Shown piece after piece: positions 34,072 through 42,912 of a DNA stretch of 56,303 nucleotides. The translations under genes were made by a program, and so were the position numbers. This DNA is from an uncultured Wohlfahrtiimonas sp. (lineage in GTDB: Bacteria > Pseudomonadota > Gammaproteobacteria > Cardiobacteriales > Wohlfahrtiimonadaceae): contig CANRJJ010000005.1 in NCBI GenBank assembly GCA_947630895.1, forward strand, positions 1-56,303. The letters run 5' to 3'. How positions within the stretch are numbered: the first letter of the stretch is position 1; each line of letters starts with the position of its first letter. The notes under the pieces were generated by a model. The model did not search any database. It worked only from the letters and a program-made list of their open reading frames with translations, and was not told the DNA's origin.

Positions 34072-35892
34072 GTGATCGAAAAATTACGCAATATTGCGAT
34101 TATTGCCCATGTTGATCATGGCAAAACTACTCTCGTAAATCAACTTCTTAAACAATCAGGTACATTTGATCCAAGAGCACAGGTTGCAGACCGTGTTATG
34201 GACTCTGGTGCTATTGAAAAAGAGCGTGGAATTACAATCTTAGCCAAAAATACAGCTATCAACTGGAACGACTATAGAATTAACATCGTTGATACGCCAG
34301 GACATGCTGACTTCGGCGGTGAAGTTGAACGCGTATTGTCGATGGTTGACTCAGTTCTTTTGTTGGTTGATGCAGTTGAAGGCCCTATGCCACAAACTCG
34401 CTTTGTGACACAAAAAGCATTCGCAATGGGCTTTAAACCAATCGTTGTGATCAATAAAATTGATCGTCCTGGAGCTCGCCCTGATTGGGTATTGGACCAA
34501 ACTTTCGATTTGTTCGATAAATTAGGCGCAACTGAAGAGCAATTAGATTTCCCAGTAATTTATGCATCTGGCTTAAGCGGCTTTGCAGGTTTAACACCTG
34601 ATGTTCGCGAAGGTGATATGACTGCACTATTCGAAGCTGTTGTTAAGCACGTTGAAGCTCCAAAAGTTGAAATCGATGCACCTTTCCAATTACAAGTTTC
34701 ATCATTAGACTACAACTCTTACGTTGGTCTAATCGGTGTTGGCCGTATTCAACGTGGTCAAATCAAAGCTAACTCACAAGTATCAATTGTTGGCGCTGAT
34801 GGTAAAAAACGTAACGGTAAAATCCAAAAAATCTTGGGCTTCCATGGTTTAGATCGTATTGAATTTGAATCAGCGCAAGCGGGTGACATTATCTGTTTCA
34901 CAGGTATCGATCCTTTATTCATCTCAGATACTATTTGTGATCCTGCTCACCCTGAAGCATTACCACCATTAAAAGTAGACGAACCAACTGTTTCTATGTC
35001 AGTTCAAGTAAATACTTCTCCTTTTGCTGGTAAAGAAGGTAAATTCGTAACTTCACGCCAAATCAAAGAGCGTTTAGAAAAAGAATTGTTACACAACGTA
35101 GCATTGCGCGTTGAAGATACAGAAGATCCAGATCGTTTCAAAATCTCTGGTCGCGGTGAGCTTCATCTATCTATCTTAATCGAAACTATGCGTCGTGAAG
35201 GTTTTGAAATGGCTGTTGGCCGTCCTGAAGTAATCTTCAGAGAAGAAAATGGCGTTAAAGAAGAACCTTATGAAACTTTGACATTTGATATCGAAGAAGA
35301 TCATCAAGGTAAAATCATGGAACAAATGGGCGTTCGTTTCGGCGAATTAACTAACATGGTTCCAGATGGCAGAGGCCGTATCCGTTTAGAATACGTAATC
35401 CCATCTCGTGGTTTAATCGGCTTCCAAACTGAGTTCATGACATTAACAAGCGGTACAGGCTTAATGTTCCATAACTTTGATCACTACGGTCCTTTCAAGA
35501 AAGGTGAAGTTGGTCAACGTTTGAATGGCGTATTGATCTCTATCGGTACTGGTAAAGCATCTGCATACTCATTATTTAATTTACAAGATCGCGGCCGTTT
35601 ATTCATCGGTCATGCTGAAGAAGTTTATGAAGGTCAATTAATCGGTATTCACTCACGTGATAATGACTTAACTGTTAACCCATTAAAAGCTAAACAGTTA
35701 ACAAACATGCGTGCATCTGGCACAGATGAAGCATTAACATTAACACCACCAATCCGCATGACTCTAGAGCAAGCGATTGAGTTTATCGATGATGATGAAT
35801 TGGTAGAAGTAACACCTAAATCTATCCGTTTACGTAAAAAACATTTAACTGAAAATGATCGTAAACGCTTCTCTCGTGTAGCTAAAGATTAA
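34072..35892 (+). CDS. typA: Ribosome-associated translational GTPase TypA/BipA
   Basis: TypA is an EF-G-like GTPase that supports ribosome assembly and growth under stress such as cold. G motifs are AHVDHGKTT (12-20), the switch I sequence [17 protein letters not shown] and [11 protein letters not shown] beta-barrel domain, EF-G-like domains III and V and the TypA-specific C-terminal domain with [11 protein letters not shown] complete 606 residues. The start is GTG at 34072, with AAGGA 9 bases upstream, and the N-terminus [13 protein letters not shown] matches homologues. The gene is monocistronic. Confidence 0.97.
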   Translation: MIEKLRNIAIIAHVDHGKTTLVNQLLKQSGTFDPRAQVADRVMDSGAIEKERGITILAKNTAINWNDYRINIVDTPGHADFGGEVERVLSMVDSVLLLVDAVEGPMPQTRFVTQKAFAMGFKPIVVINKIDRPGARPDWVLDQTFDLFDKLGATEEQLDFPVIYASGLSGFAGLTPDVREGDMTALFEAVVKHVEAPKVEIDAPFQLQVSSLDYNSYVGLIGVGRIQRGQIKANSQVSIVGADGKKRNGKIQKILGFHGLDRIEFESAQAGDIICFTGIDPLFISDTICDPAHPEALPPLKVDEPTVSMSVQVNTSPFAGKEGKFVTSRQIKERLEKELLHNVALRVEDTEDPDRFKISGRGELHLSILIETMRREGFEMAVGRPEVIFREENGVKEEPYETLTFDIEEDHQGKIMEQMGVRFGELTNMVPDGRGRIRLEYVIPSRGLIGFQTEFMTLTSGTGLMFHNFDHYGPFKKGEVGQRLNGVLISIGTGKASAYSLFNLQDRGRLFIGHAEEVYEGQLIGIHSRDNDLTVNPLKAKQLTNMRASGTDEALTLTPPIRMTLEQAIEFIDDDELVEVTPKSIRLRKKHLTENDRKRFSRVAKD

Positions 35893-35904
35893 TTTTAGTT
35901 AAGC

Positions 35905-35945
35905 CATAAAAAAAGCCTGATGATTATTTCATCAGGCTTTTTTTA
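35905..35945. terminator. Bidirectional terminator between typA and chaA
   Basis: A stem of up to 16 bp (35908-35923 with 35929-35944) with a 5-base loop has long A and T flanks and separates two convergent genes. Confidence 0.9.
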
Positions 35946-35959
35946 TTATCTTAAGATCA

Positions 35960-37090
35960 CTAATCTAAGACCATCATGATATATGCACCAAAAATCACAA
36001 GATGAGCAACGCCATCCACCTGATTCGTTCGACCGCTTGCGAATGTTGCTTGGCACAACATAAAGATACCTACCAACAGCATCATATCAACCATTTCTAG
36101 ACCAAGCGTAATAGAATGCCCTGTTAATACAGAAATAATTACAACCGCTGGTACAGTCAATGAAATCGTCGCTAAAACTGATCCAAAGTACATGTTAATT
36201 GCTCTTTGCAAATCATTCGCTAATACAGCACGAATAGCCGCCAATCCTTCTGGTGCAAAGATCAAAATTGCAACAATCAAGCCCGTTAAAGCTTTTGGCG
36301 CATCTAAATTACCTAATAGCGTCTCCAATGGACCCGCATCTACTTTAGTAATCGCCACCACAGAAACTAAATGCACAATCAACCAAATACCATGCCATAA
36401 ATTAGAACGCTGCGATGGAACACCCTCATGATCATCATTCTGATCTTCATGCTCATAGATGAACAAGTTTTGATGTGTTTTCGTTTGAATAATCAAAAAT
36501 ACCGCATATAACGCTGCAGATAAAAATGCCACAATAAACAACTGACCTGTTGTATAGGTACTCGATGGCAAAACACTTGGTAGAATCAAAACCACAAATA
36601 CTAAAGGAATAATACCTGTTAAATACTGCGTCACACCAGCTAAGTTCACATGCTGAGTTCTAAACTTACGTCCACCTAACAGCAAGGAAACACCTACAAA
36701 TCCACTAGTAACTAACATGATCAAAGAGTATAAAGTATCACGCATCAATGTCGCATGAGGACTTACCCCACCATTACTTTCAGGTGAACCACTTGAAGTC
36801 ATTACAGCAGTAATTAAACTGACTTCCAAGATGACAACAGACAAGCTAAGAATCAGAGATCCATACGGCTCTCCTAATCTATGAGCAAAAACGTCAGCAT
36901 GACGAACAACACTAAACGCACTATATAAAATCGCACCCAATGATATTAAATTAATTAAAACTAAAAATGGGGTTGAAGTTGTTTTTCCAAAAATCACATC
37001 AAAAACAATAACTGCTACCGCTAATGCGACTGCATACTCTTTATGACGCGTACCATGCTTCTCTGCTACTACTTGTGTTTTTTTCACCAT
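35960..37090 (-). CDS. chaA: Calcium(sodium)/proton antiporter ChaA
   Basis: ChaA is an inner-membrane cation/proton exchanger of the CaCA superfamily. The 376 residues form about 11 hydrophobic helices in two inverted repeats. The alpha-repeat motifs GEPYGSLILSLSVVILEVSLI and FAPEGLAAIRAVLANDLQRAINMYFGS carry the conserved acidic ion-binding residues. A hydrophilic acidic and His-rich loop (around EHEDQNDDHEG) separates the halves. The gene appears to be monocistronic, with ssb upstream closed by its own terminator. Confidence 0.9.
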   Translation of the reverse strand: MVKKTQVVAEKHGTRHKEYAVALAVAVIVFDVIFGKTTSTPFLVLINLISLGAILYSAFSVVRHADVFAHRLGEPYGSLILSLSVVILEVSLITAVMTSSGSPESNGGVSPHATLMRDTLYSLIMLVTSGFVGVSLLLGGRKFRTQHVNLAGVTQYLTGIIPLVFVVLILPSVLPSSTYTTGQLFIVAFLSAALYAVFLIIQTKTHQNLFIYEHEDQNDDHEGVPSQRSNLWHGIWLIVHLVSVVAITKVDAGPLETLLGNLDAPKALTGLIVAILIFAPEGLAAIRAVLANDLQRAINMYFGSVLATISLTVPAVVIISVLTGHSITLGLEMVDMMLLVGIFMLCQATFASGRTNQVDGVAHLVIFGAYIMMVLD

Positions 37091-37151
37091 GCAAGTTCTC
37101 CTATCTATAAATCTTTAATCCATATTTAACACTTATCTTAAAACTCATTCG

Positions 37152-37179
37152 AAAAAGCCCTCAATCTATGAGGGCTTTT
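37152..37179 (-). terminator. Terminator after ssb
   Basis: An 11-bp stem (37153-37163 with 37169-37179) with a 5-base loop is followed on the minus strand by TTTTT-C. It lies about 34 bases past the ssb stop, in the ssb-chaA gap. Confidence 0.78.
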
Positions 37180-37212
37180 GTTCAATCTCTTACCTTTGCT
37201 TCAGATTCATTC

Positions 37213-37740
37213 CTAAAATGGAATATCATCTTCAAAATCATCAAATGTTGGCTGAGGTTGTACCGCTCTATTATTCATTTGTTGCTGCTGATTTGGAGCA
37301 CCTTGATTAAACTGCTGTTGCATTTGAGGCTGTTGCTGTCCTTGATAACCATAATCCTGAGAACCACCACCAAAATCAGAGTTATCATTAGAGCCCTTAC
37401 GATCCAACATTTGCATCGTACCTTGCATATTCACAACAATCTCTGTCGTATAACGATCTTGACCTGATTGATCAGTCCATTTACGTGTTTGCAATTGACC
37501 TTCGATATACACCAATGATCCTTTTTTTAAGTACTGACCAGCAATTTCTGCCAATTTTCCAAAAATTACAACACGATGCCATTCAGTTCTATCTTGCTGC
37601 TGTCCTGTATTTTTATCTTTCCAGCTTTCTGATGTTGCAATCGTAATATTCGCAACAGCATTTCCATTAGGCATATATTTCACTTCAGGATCTCTCCCTA
37701 AATGACCTAACAAAATTACCTTATTAATTCCACGCGCCAT
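37213..37740 (-). CDS. ssb: Single-stranded DNA-binding protein SSB
   Basis: SSB coats single-stranded DNA and recruits repair and replication proteins through its tail. The OB fold (about residues 1-110) contains [42 protein letters not shown] and [16 protein letters not shown] Gln/Asn/Gly-rich linker leads to the acidic tip FEDDIPF. I use the ATG at 37740, 6 bases after AAGGA; the ATG at 37746 would overlap that site. The usual uvrA neighbour is absent. Confidence 0.97.
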   Translation of the reverse strand: MARGINKVILLGHLGRDPEVKYMPNGNAVANITIATSESWKDKNTGQQQDRTEWHRVVIFGKLAEIAGQYLKKGSLVYIEGQLQTRKWTDQSGQDRYTTEIVVNMQGTMQMLDRKGSNDNSDFGGGSQDYGYQGQQQPQMQQQFNQGAPNQQQQMNNRAVQPQPTFDDFEDDIPF

Positions 37741-37809
37741 AATCATTCCTTACTTAAAAACTGACAGACACTATACTAGATTTTTAAAAGAATCTCACAT
37801 TAAGACTAT

Positions 37810-38550
37810 TTATTTAACTTCGAAATGGTTAATACCCAATTGACTTAATTTCGTCTTAACAGAACTCAACTCTTGATCAGAGAAAGGCCCTAAATAAACT
37901 CGATACAAAGTTTCTTGCTGACTATTTTTACCTTGTAAAATCTTCGAAGCAAAGCCTTTGCTTTCTAAATGCTTTTGATATTTCTCAGCATCTTTTACAA
38001 CAGAGAAGCTTCCAACCTGCAAAGCAATTAACTCACTTTTCTTTGTGACGACATCGCTTTGTTTTGTACTTTCCAATACCAATGGAGCAATATCAGGATA
38101 AGCATTTTTGACAATTTCATTTTGCACGGTTGAAACAGCAGACTGCGTTGCACTTTCTAATGTAATTTTTGGTGGCTCGTGAATATTTTCTATCGCAATA
38201 CCACCAAAGCGCTCTTCACCACCAATAATCAGTGAACGCTCTTCTAACTGAGTGTAAAAATTATATTCTTTTGCGCCTTTAAAATTCTCTTCAGATAAAG
38301 GTTTTACAACTCGTTTAGCAGGTGGCTCTTTTGCTTTTGGCTCTTCTTTTTTCTCAACAATTTCCTCAGCTTTTTTATCTTGAAACATATCACTTAAATA
38401 TGTCACACCAGCTGAAGCACCCACACCTGTCAAAAATAGAATCATACAAATAGCAATCATTCTATTTTTTCTAGAGTTTGGATGCTTTTTTCCAATCATA
38501 GCTAATGGATTATTGGCATGTTTTTTTGCTTGGAAATATTTTTTTGTCAT
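37810..38550 (-). CDS. FtsN-like SPOR-domain cell-division protein
   Basis: This is a bitopic membrane protein with the FtsN layout. A basic cytoplasmic tail (1-30) precedes one membrane helix (about 31-52). A charged linker contains EYNFYTQLEE, which resembles the FDFYTLLPE motif of many FtsN proteins. A C-terminal SPOR domain (about 170-246) begins ALQVGSFSV and ends VYLGPFSDQE. FtsN activates septal peptidoglycan synthesis. The position just after argS is where FtsN-like genes are found in many gammaproteobacteria. The ATG at 38550 has TAGGT before it; an upstream TTG at 38562 is less likely. Confidence 0.82.
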   Translation of the reverse strand: MTKKYFQAKKHANNPLAMIGKKHPNSRKNRMIAICMILFLTGVGASAGVTYLSDMFQDKKAEEIVEKKEEPKAKEPPAKRVVKPLSEENFKGAKEYNFYTQLEERSLIIGGEERFGGIAIENIHEPPKITLESATQSAVSTVQNEIVKNAYPDIAPLVLESTKQSDVVTKKSELIALQVGSFSVVKDAEKYQKHLESKGFASKILQGKNSQQETLYRVYLGPFSDQELSSVKTKLSQLGINHFEVK

Positions 38551-38562
38551 ATAACCTATCAA

Positions 38563-40269
38563 TTACATTTTATTAGGTGCACTTAACCCTAATAAATATA
38601 AACCATTCGCGATCACTTGTTTAGCAGAAGACAACAAATATAATTTAGCATCCTGCAATGCTTTATCATCTGTCAAAATACGAATCGCCTTGCCATTCTC
38701 GTCTTTCGCGTTGTAATAGCTATGAACCGAACCTGCTAGCTCCTGCAAATACGCAGCAATTAAATGCGGTGCATTATTGTTATTTGCAGACACAACAACT
38801 TCAGGGAAACGAGAAATAACACGCATTAAATCGTATTCTGAATCACTTTCTAAAAGATTTAAATTCGCTTTAGCTGCATCTAAATTTAAAGCACCTGATT
38901 TATTATTTTCGTCCAACAATGAACAGATACGCGCATGTGCATATTGAATATAATAAACTGGGTTTTCTGAAGATTGGCTACGTGCCAAATCAATATCAAA
39001 CTGCAACTGAGAATCAGGCTTACGCGCAACTAAAAAATAACGAGTTGCATCTTTACCCACTTCATCAATTAAATCTCTTAATGTTACATAGCTACCTGCA
39101 CGCTTCGAAATCTTAACTTCCTGACCATCGCGCATCACTAAAACCATTTGATGCAATACATAGTCAGGCCATCCTTTCGGAATACCGATATCTAGTGCTT
39201 GAAGCCCTGCTCTTACACGAGCAATTGTTCCATGATGATCAGCACCTTGCTCATTCACAACGCGCTTAAATCCGCGCTCCCACTTGTTGCGATGATAAGC
39301 CACGTCTGGCACAAAGTATGTATAACCACCTTCTTTTTTACGCATAACGCGATCTTTATCATCGCCGAAGTCAGTGGTTCTTAACCATAAAGCACCATCT
39401 TCTTCATACGTAAAACCATTTTTCGTAAGCAATTCAACTGCAGCATCTACAGATCCATCTTTATATACAGATGATTCCAAGAAGAAGTTATCAAATTTCA
39501 CATCAAATGCTTGTAAATCCAAGTCTTGCTCATGGCGTAAATAAGCCACAGCAAATTCACGAATGTTCTCTAGATCGTTAGCATCACCAGATGCAACGAT
39601 GCTACGATCATCCGCAATAACAGTTTTCTTCGCTAAAAAGTCTTTAGCAATTTCGATAATGTAATCACCACGATAACCATCAGCTGGCCATGAAGCATCA
39701 TCTGGCTCAACGCCATCAATACGAGATTTAACAGACAACGTTAAGTTATCAATCTGCGCACCTGCATCATTGTAGTAAAACTCTTTAGTAACATCATAGC
39801 CATTCGCCGCCATGATACGCGCCAAAGAGTCGCCAACTGCAGCACCACGACCATGCCCAACATGCAAAGGTCCTGTAGGATTCGCAGAAACAAATTCCAC
39901 TTGAACCTTTAAACCATTTGCATCATTGTTATGACCGTATTTATCTTGCTGAGTAACAACTTCGCTTAATTCATTGAAATATGCATCCTTACTCAATGTA
40001 AAGTTCATAAATCCAGCACCAGCAATCTCAACTTTCTCAATTAAAGGATTTTCTGGTAAAGCTGCGATTAATTTTTCAGCAATTTGTCGCGGTGAACTTT
40101 TCAGCTCACGCGCCAACATCATTGCCAAATTACTTGCAAAGTCACCATGCGCAACATCACGTGTACGCTCAATGCTTGATCCGATTTTATCGGTAGGAAT
40201 ATTAAGATTTTCATTGCTATTCAATTGTTGAACGGCAGTATTTAAAGCTGATGCTATGATATTTTTCAT
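38563..40269 (-). CDS. argS: Arginyl-tRNA synthetase
   Basis: This class I synthetase charges tRNA-Arg. The N-terminal additional domain (1-110) is followed by [15 protein letters not shown], where HVGH is the HIGH motif, and VKISKRAG at the KMSKS position. The C-terminal anticodon domain ends [14 protein letters not shown]. The 568 residues are close to the E. coli length of 577. The ribosome binding site is weak. proQ is 11 bases upstream and the FtsN-like gene directly follows, suggesting proQ-argS-ftsN co-transcription. Confidence 0.96.
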   Translation of the reverse strand: MKNIIASALNTAVQQLNSNENLNIPTDKIGSSIERTRDVAHGDFASNLAMMLARELKSSPRQIAEKLIAALPENPLIEKVEIAGAGFMNFTLSKDAYFNELSEVVTQQDKYGHNNDANGLKVQVEFVSANPTGPLHVGHGRGAAVGDSLARIMAANGYDVTKEFYYNDAGAQIDNLTLSVKSRIDGVEPDDASWPADGYRGDYIIEIAKDFLAKKTVIADDRSIVASGDANDLENIREFAVAYLRHEQDLDLQAFDVKFDNFFLESSVYKDGSVDAAVELLTKNGFTYEEDGALWLRTTDFGDDKDRVMRKKEGGYTYFVPDVAYHRNKWERGFKRVVNEQGADHHGTIARVRAGLQALDIGIPKGWPDYVLHQMVLVMRDGQEVKISKRAGSYVTLRDLIDEVGKDATRYFLVARKPDSQLQFDIDLARSQSSENPVYYIQYAHARICSLLDENNKSGALNLDAAKANLNLLESDSEYDLMRVISRFPEVVVSANNNNAPHLIAAYLQELAGSVHSYYNAKDENGKAIRILTDDKALQDAKLYLLSSAKQVIANGLYLLGLSAPNKM

Positions 40270-40280
40270 TGATTTTAAAC

Positions 40281-40940
40281 TTAGTGCTGATTAAATTTAG
40301 ATAAAAGACCTTGCATTTTCTCATCAAGATTTTTAGGTGTAGACTCAACCGTTTTCTCAACGCGTTCTTGTGCAACTTTCGGATCTTTTTTCACAAAAGG
40401 TTTGTCACCTTGAGGTTTTGATTTGTGTTTAGGTTTAGCTGGTCTTGCTTGCTTTTTCTCAGCAAACTGTGCTTTTTTCTCAGATAAACGCTGAGCTTTT
40501 TCAGGTTTATTCTTAGCCAACCACTCTTCGATTTTAGCAATTTCAACTTTCGCTGCTTCTTTTTGCTCTTGAGAAATTTCTTCCGCTTGAGTGCCGTCAA
40601 GATTTAAACGGTGAGTCGCATATAACAAAGCATTTTGATAACGCAATTGACGAGTGTAGTTGAACATTGCTGCACGCAATATCATGGAATTAAATCCCCA
40701 CTCCGCAACGATTGGTTGTAACACTTTGTGCAAACCAATTGCCAATGGTACTGCCCTACCTTGTCCTGCTTTAGGGAATACATTAGGATACTCAACTGAT
40801 AAGCGAGCCAATAACTCATTCGCAGCTTGCTGCTTCTGTTTTATTTTTTCGCGCTTAGATTGAGCTTGGTTCTCAACTGTTTCAACAGTTGATTCGATAA
40901 TTTCAGTTGTATCCATTGAGTTTTCTTTTTCTTCTGTCAT
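40281..40940 (-). CDS. proQ: ProQ/FinO-family RNA chaperone
   Basis: ProQ proteins bind structured sRNAs and mRNA 3' ends. The FinO/ProQ domain (about residues 38-150) contains [37 protein letters not shown] and HRLNLDGT. A Lys/Glu/Ala-rich helical linker and a basic tail follow, ending [17 protein letters not shown]. The E. coli C-terminal Tudor-like domain is absent, so this is a shorter FinO-type architecture. I use the ATG at 40940; TTG at 40952 and ATG at 40916 are alternatives, all with weak ribosome binding sites. Its leader holds a terminator-like hairpin and a small ORF. Confidence 0.9.
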   Translation of the reverse strand: MTEEKENSMDTTEIIESTVETVENQAQSKREKIKQKQQAANELLARLSVEYPNVFPKAGQGRAVPLAIGLHKVLQPIVAEWGFNSMILRAAMFNYTRQLRYQNALLYATHRLNLDGTQAEEISQEQKEAAKVEIAKIEEWLAKNKPEKAQRLSEKKAQFAEKKQARPAKPKHKSKPQGDKPFVKKDPKVAQERVEKTVESTPKNLDEKMQGLLSKFNQH

Positions 40941-40977
40941 GACATTAAGCAATTGTAAAATATAATAAAAAATAAAT

Positions 40978-40999
40978 TAAAAAGGGCGTCGTCACGCCC
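40978..40999 (-). terminator. Terminator-like hairpin in the proQ leader
   Basis: On the minus strand GGGCGT (40999-40994) and ACGCCC (40989-40984) form a 6-bp, GC-rich stem with a GACG loop, followed by TTTTTAATTTATTTTTT. It lies about 40 bases before the proQ start and works only in the direction of proQ. It could be an attenuator or the end of a short transcript. Confidence 0.6.
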
Positions 41000-41002
41000 G
41001 AA

Positions 41003-41038
41003 TCAGGTCATTTTATAGCATATGTAAAATAATTGCAT
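41003..41038 (-). CDS. Candidate leader peptide MQLFYICYKMT upstream of proQ
   Basis: An ATG (41038-41036) has AAGGA (41049-41045) 6 bases upstream, one of the best ribosome binding sites in the area. It opens an 11-codon frame that ends in TGA (41005-41003), three bases before the GC-rich hairpin. A ribosome stopped at the TGA would cover the left arm of the hairpin. The coding evidence is only the site, the spacing and the position. It may be chance in AT-rich DNA; no comparative support is available here. Confidence 0.33.
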   Translation of the reverse strand: MQLFYICYKMT

Positions 41039-41056
41039 TACTATTCCTTAATTACT

Positions 41057-41086
41057 AGTATAATTGACCCCATTTATTTCACTCAA
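41057..41086. promoter_or_regulatory. Overlapping divergent promoter elements for proQ and surA
   Basis: On the minus strand TTGAGT (41081-41086) is 18 bases from TATACT (41057-41062), directing a transcript that starts near 41050, just before the leader ORF. On the plus strand a perfect TATAAT (41059-41064) faces surA without a clear -35. The two -10 elements overlap, so the promoters may exclude each other. Confidence 0.45.
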
Positions 41087-41111
41087 TATTCATAAATAAG
41101 AAGGATTTTGT

Positions 41112-42089
41112 ATGGCACGTAAAAAGCTTTCGATATTATTGCCGTTATCATTACTCTGCTTCACTTCCTTTGCAATAATCGGAAATGCACAATCTGGCCG
41201 TAATTTAGATCAAATCGCCTTAGTCGTTGATTCACATGCGATTACTCGCCAAGAATATAACTCTGCGCTCTCTCAAGCTCGCGCCCAATATCGTGGTTCA
41301 GGCTTAAGCGACGAAGCGATTCAAGAAGAAGTGGTAAAAGTTTTGGCCATCAGTAAAATCATGGAAAATTTCGCTCAAAATATGGGCATTGTGATTCCTG
41401 ATATTGCTGTAAATGAAGCCATTCAAGATATCGCGGCTCGAAACGGTGCTTCAGTTGCCCAATTAAAAGAATATTTGGCTTATGAAGGCATTCCATTTAG
41501 CCAATTCCAAGAAAATATCCGCAAACAAATGATGTCAGCTGAATTACGCAATCAACTCATGCGCACTGTACGCGTTACTGACAATGAAGTTGATATTTAC
41601 ATGCGTTCAGATGAATTTCAAAAACTAAAACAAGAAATTGCACAAAGCAAAATTCCAAACGTGAATGTTAAACATATTCTTATCCGTATTGATAATGACG
41701 TGACTGAAAAAGAAGCTAAGTTACGTATTGATCGTTTACATGAGCGTTTAGCGGCAGGTGAAGGCTTTGAAGACATTGCTAAGGCACAATCTCAAGATCC
41801 TATTTCAGCAGCGAAAGGCGGTGAAATTGGTTGGGTTGCTCCTGGACAATTAGTGCCTGAATTTGAAAAAGTGATGTTCAACTTAAAACCAGGTGAAACA
41901 AGTAAACCTGTTCGTACACCGTTTGGTTATCACATCATTCGCGTGGAAGATAAAAAATTAGGTTTACCTGATGAATCACAAATGAAAAACTTGGCTCGCG
42001 ATTACTACTATCGTAAAAAAGCCGCGCAACAATTCAGCATTTGGCAAGACAAAATGCTTGCAGACGTATACATAGAGAGACGACCATAA
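41112..42089 (+). CDS. surA: Periplasmic chaperone/peptidyl-prolyl isomerase SurA, single-parvulin form
   Basis: SurA escorts outer-membrane proteins through the periplasm. A signal peptide ends near GNA-Q (about residue 27). The SurA N-terminal domain spans about 30-170, with IALVVDSHAITRQEY and ISKIMENFAQNMGI. One parvulin domain (about 182-282) contains VKHILIRI, GGEIGWVAPGQLVPEF and TPFGYHIIRVE. At 325 residues it is about 100 shorter than E. coli SurA because only one parvulin domain is present. The order surA-rsmA is conserved, but pdxA, usually between them, is missing. AAGAAGGA precedes the ATG. Confidence 0.9.
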   Translation: MARKKLSILLPLSLLCFTSFAIIGNAQSGRNLDQIALVVDSHAITRQEYNSALSQARAQYRGSGLSDEAIQEEVVKVLAISKIMENFAQNMGIVIPDIAVNEAIQDIAARNGASVAQLKEYLAYEGIPFSQFQENIRKQMMSAELRNQLMRTVRVTDNEVDIYMRSDEFQKLKQEIAQSKIPNVNVKHILIRIDNDVTEKEAKLRIDRLHERLAAGEGFEDIAKAQSQDPISAAKGGEIGWVAPGQLVPEFEKVMFNLKPGETSKPVRTPFGYHIIRVEDKKLGLPDESQMKNLARDYYYRKKAAQQFSIWQDKMLADVYIERRP

Positions 42090-42094
42090 CAGTC

Positions 42095-42889
42095 ATGAAT
42101 GAATATTTACAACTCGTGCGCCAACACCAGGCGCGCAAACGTTTTGGTCAAAACTTTTTAATTGACTACCCTTTAATCATTAAACTATTCCAAAGCATAC
42201 ACGCTAAACCTGAAGATCATATGATCGAAATTGGTCCTGGGTTGGGTGCTTTGACTCGTCCGATTTTGACAACTGTTAATGAATTAACAGTGATCGAATT
42301 AGACCGTGACTTGATTCCTATTTTGTCTGAATTGAAAAATCTTTCGATTATTCATCAAGATGTTCTTACTGTAGATTTTCGCGCTTTAAAAACTGATGAT
42401 CGTAAATTAAGAATTGTCGGTAACCTTCCGTACAATATCTCAACACCAATCATCTTCCATTTGCTCTCTGTAGCAGATGTGATTAAAGACATGCATTTCA
42501 TGCTTCAAAAAGAAGTGATTGATCGTATGGCAGCAACACCTGATGATAGCGAATATGGTCGCTTATCAGTGATGGTTCAACGTTATTGCCAAGTCATTCC
42601 TCTGATCACAATTCCACCGACTGCATTTAACCCTGCACCAAAAGTGATGAGCCAATTCGTTCGTTTAGTACCTTATGAAAGTGATCCTTTTGGCATTGAA
42701 TCCGATGAAGCATTCTTTGATGTAGTAAAATGTGCATTCTCCATGAAACGCAAAACATTGCGCAATAACTTAAAGCCAATGTTTAGCCAAGAAGAATTGG
42801 AAGAATGTGGCATTGATCCATCATTACGCGCAGAAAAATTATCAGTACAAGAGTTTGCAATATTAGCCAATAAATTATTCGCTAAATGA
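42095..42889 (+). CDS. rsmA: 16S rRNA (adenine1518/1519-N6)-dimethyltransferase RsmA (KsgA)
   Basis: RsmA dimethylates two adjacent adenosines near the 3' end of 16S rRNA during late 30S maturation. HQARKRFGQNFLID, the SAM motif EIGPGLGALT, VIELDRD and the catalytic NLPYNIS are intact. The ATG at 42095 gives the expected N-terminus and lies 5 bases after the surA stop. A longer frame open from 42041 overlaps surA and is rejected. The resulting 264 residues match the family. Confidence 0.95.
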   Translation: MNEYLQLVRQHQARKRFGQNFLIDYPLIIKLFQSIHAKPEDHMIEIGPGLGALTRPILTTVNELTVIELDRDLIPILSELKNLSIIHQDVLTVDFRALKTDDRKLRIVGNLPYNISTPIIFHLLSVADVIKDMHFMLQKEVIDRMAATPDDSEYGRLSVMVQRYCQVIPLITIPPTAFNPAPKVMSQFVRLVPYESDPFGIESDEAFFDVVKCAFSMKRKTLRNNLKPMFSQEELEECGIDPSLRAEKLSVQEFAILANKLFAK

Positions 42890-42912
42890 CAATCATAAAA
42901 GGATAAAACTGT

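Noticed and set aside
37168-37467. Plus-strand frame of about 100 codons rich in Leu and Ile
   Set aside because: It is antisense to the 3' half of ssb and takes its composition from the Gln/Asn/Gly-rich linker.
40982-40999. Guanidine-II (mini-ykkC) riboswitch upstream of proQ
   Set aside because: That motif needs two tandem hairpins with ACGR loops; only one hairpin is present, and it is followed by a T run like a terminator.
42041-42094. Longer open frame upstream of rsmA
   Set aside because: It overlaps the end of surA in another frame, and its first 18 codons do not resemble RsmA; the family start is the ATG at 42095.
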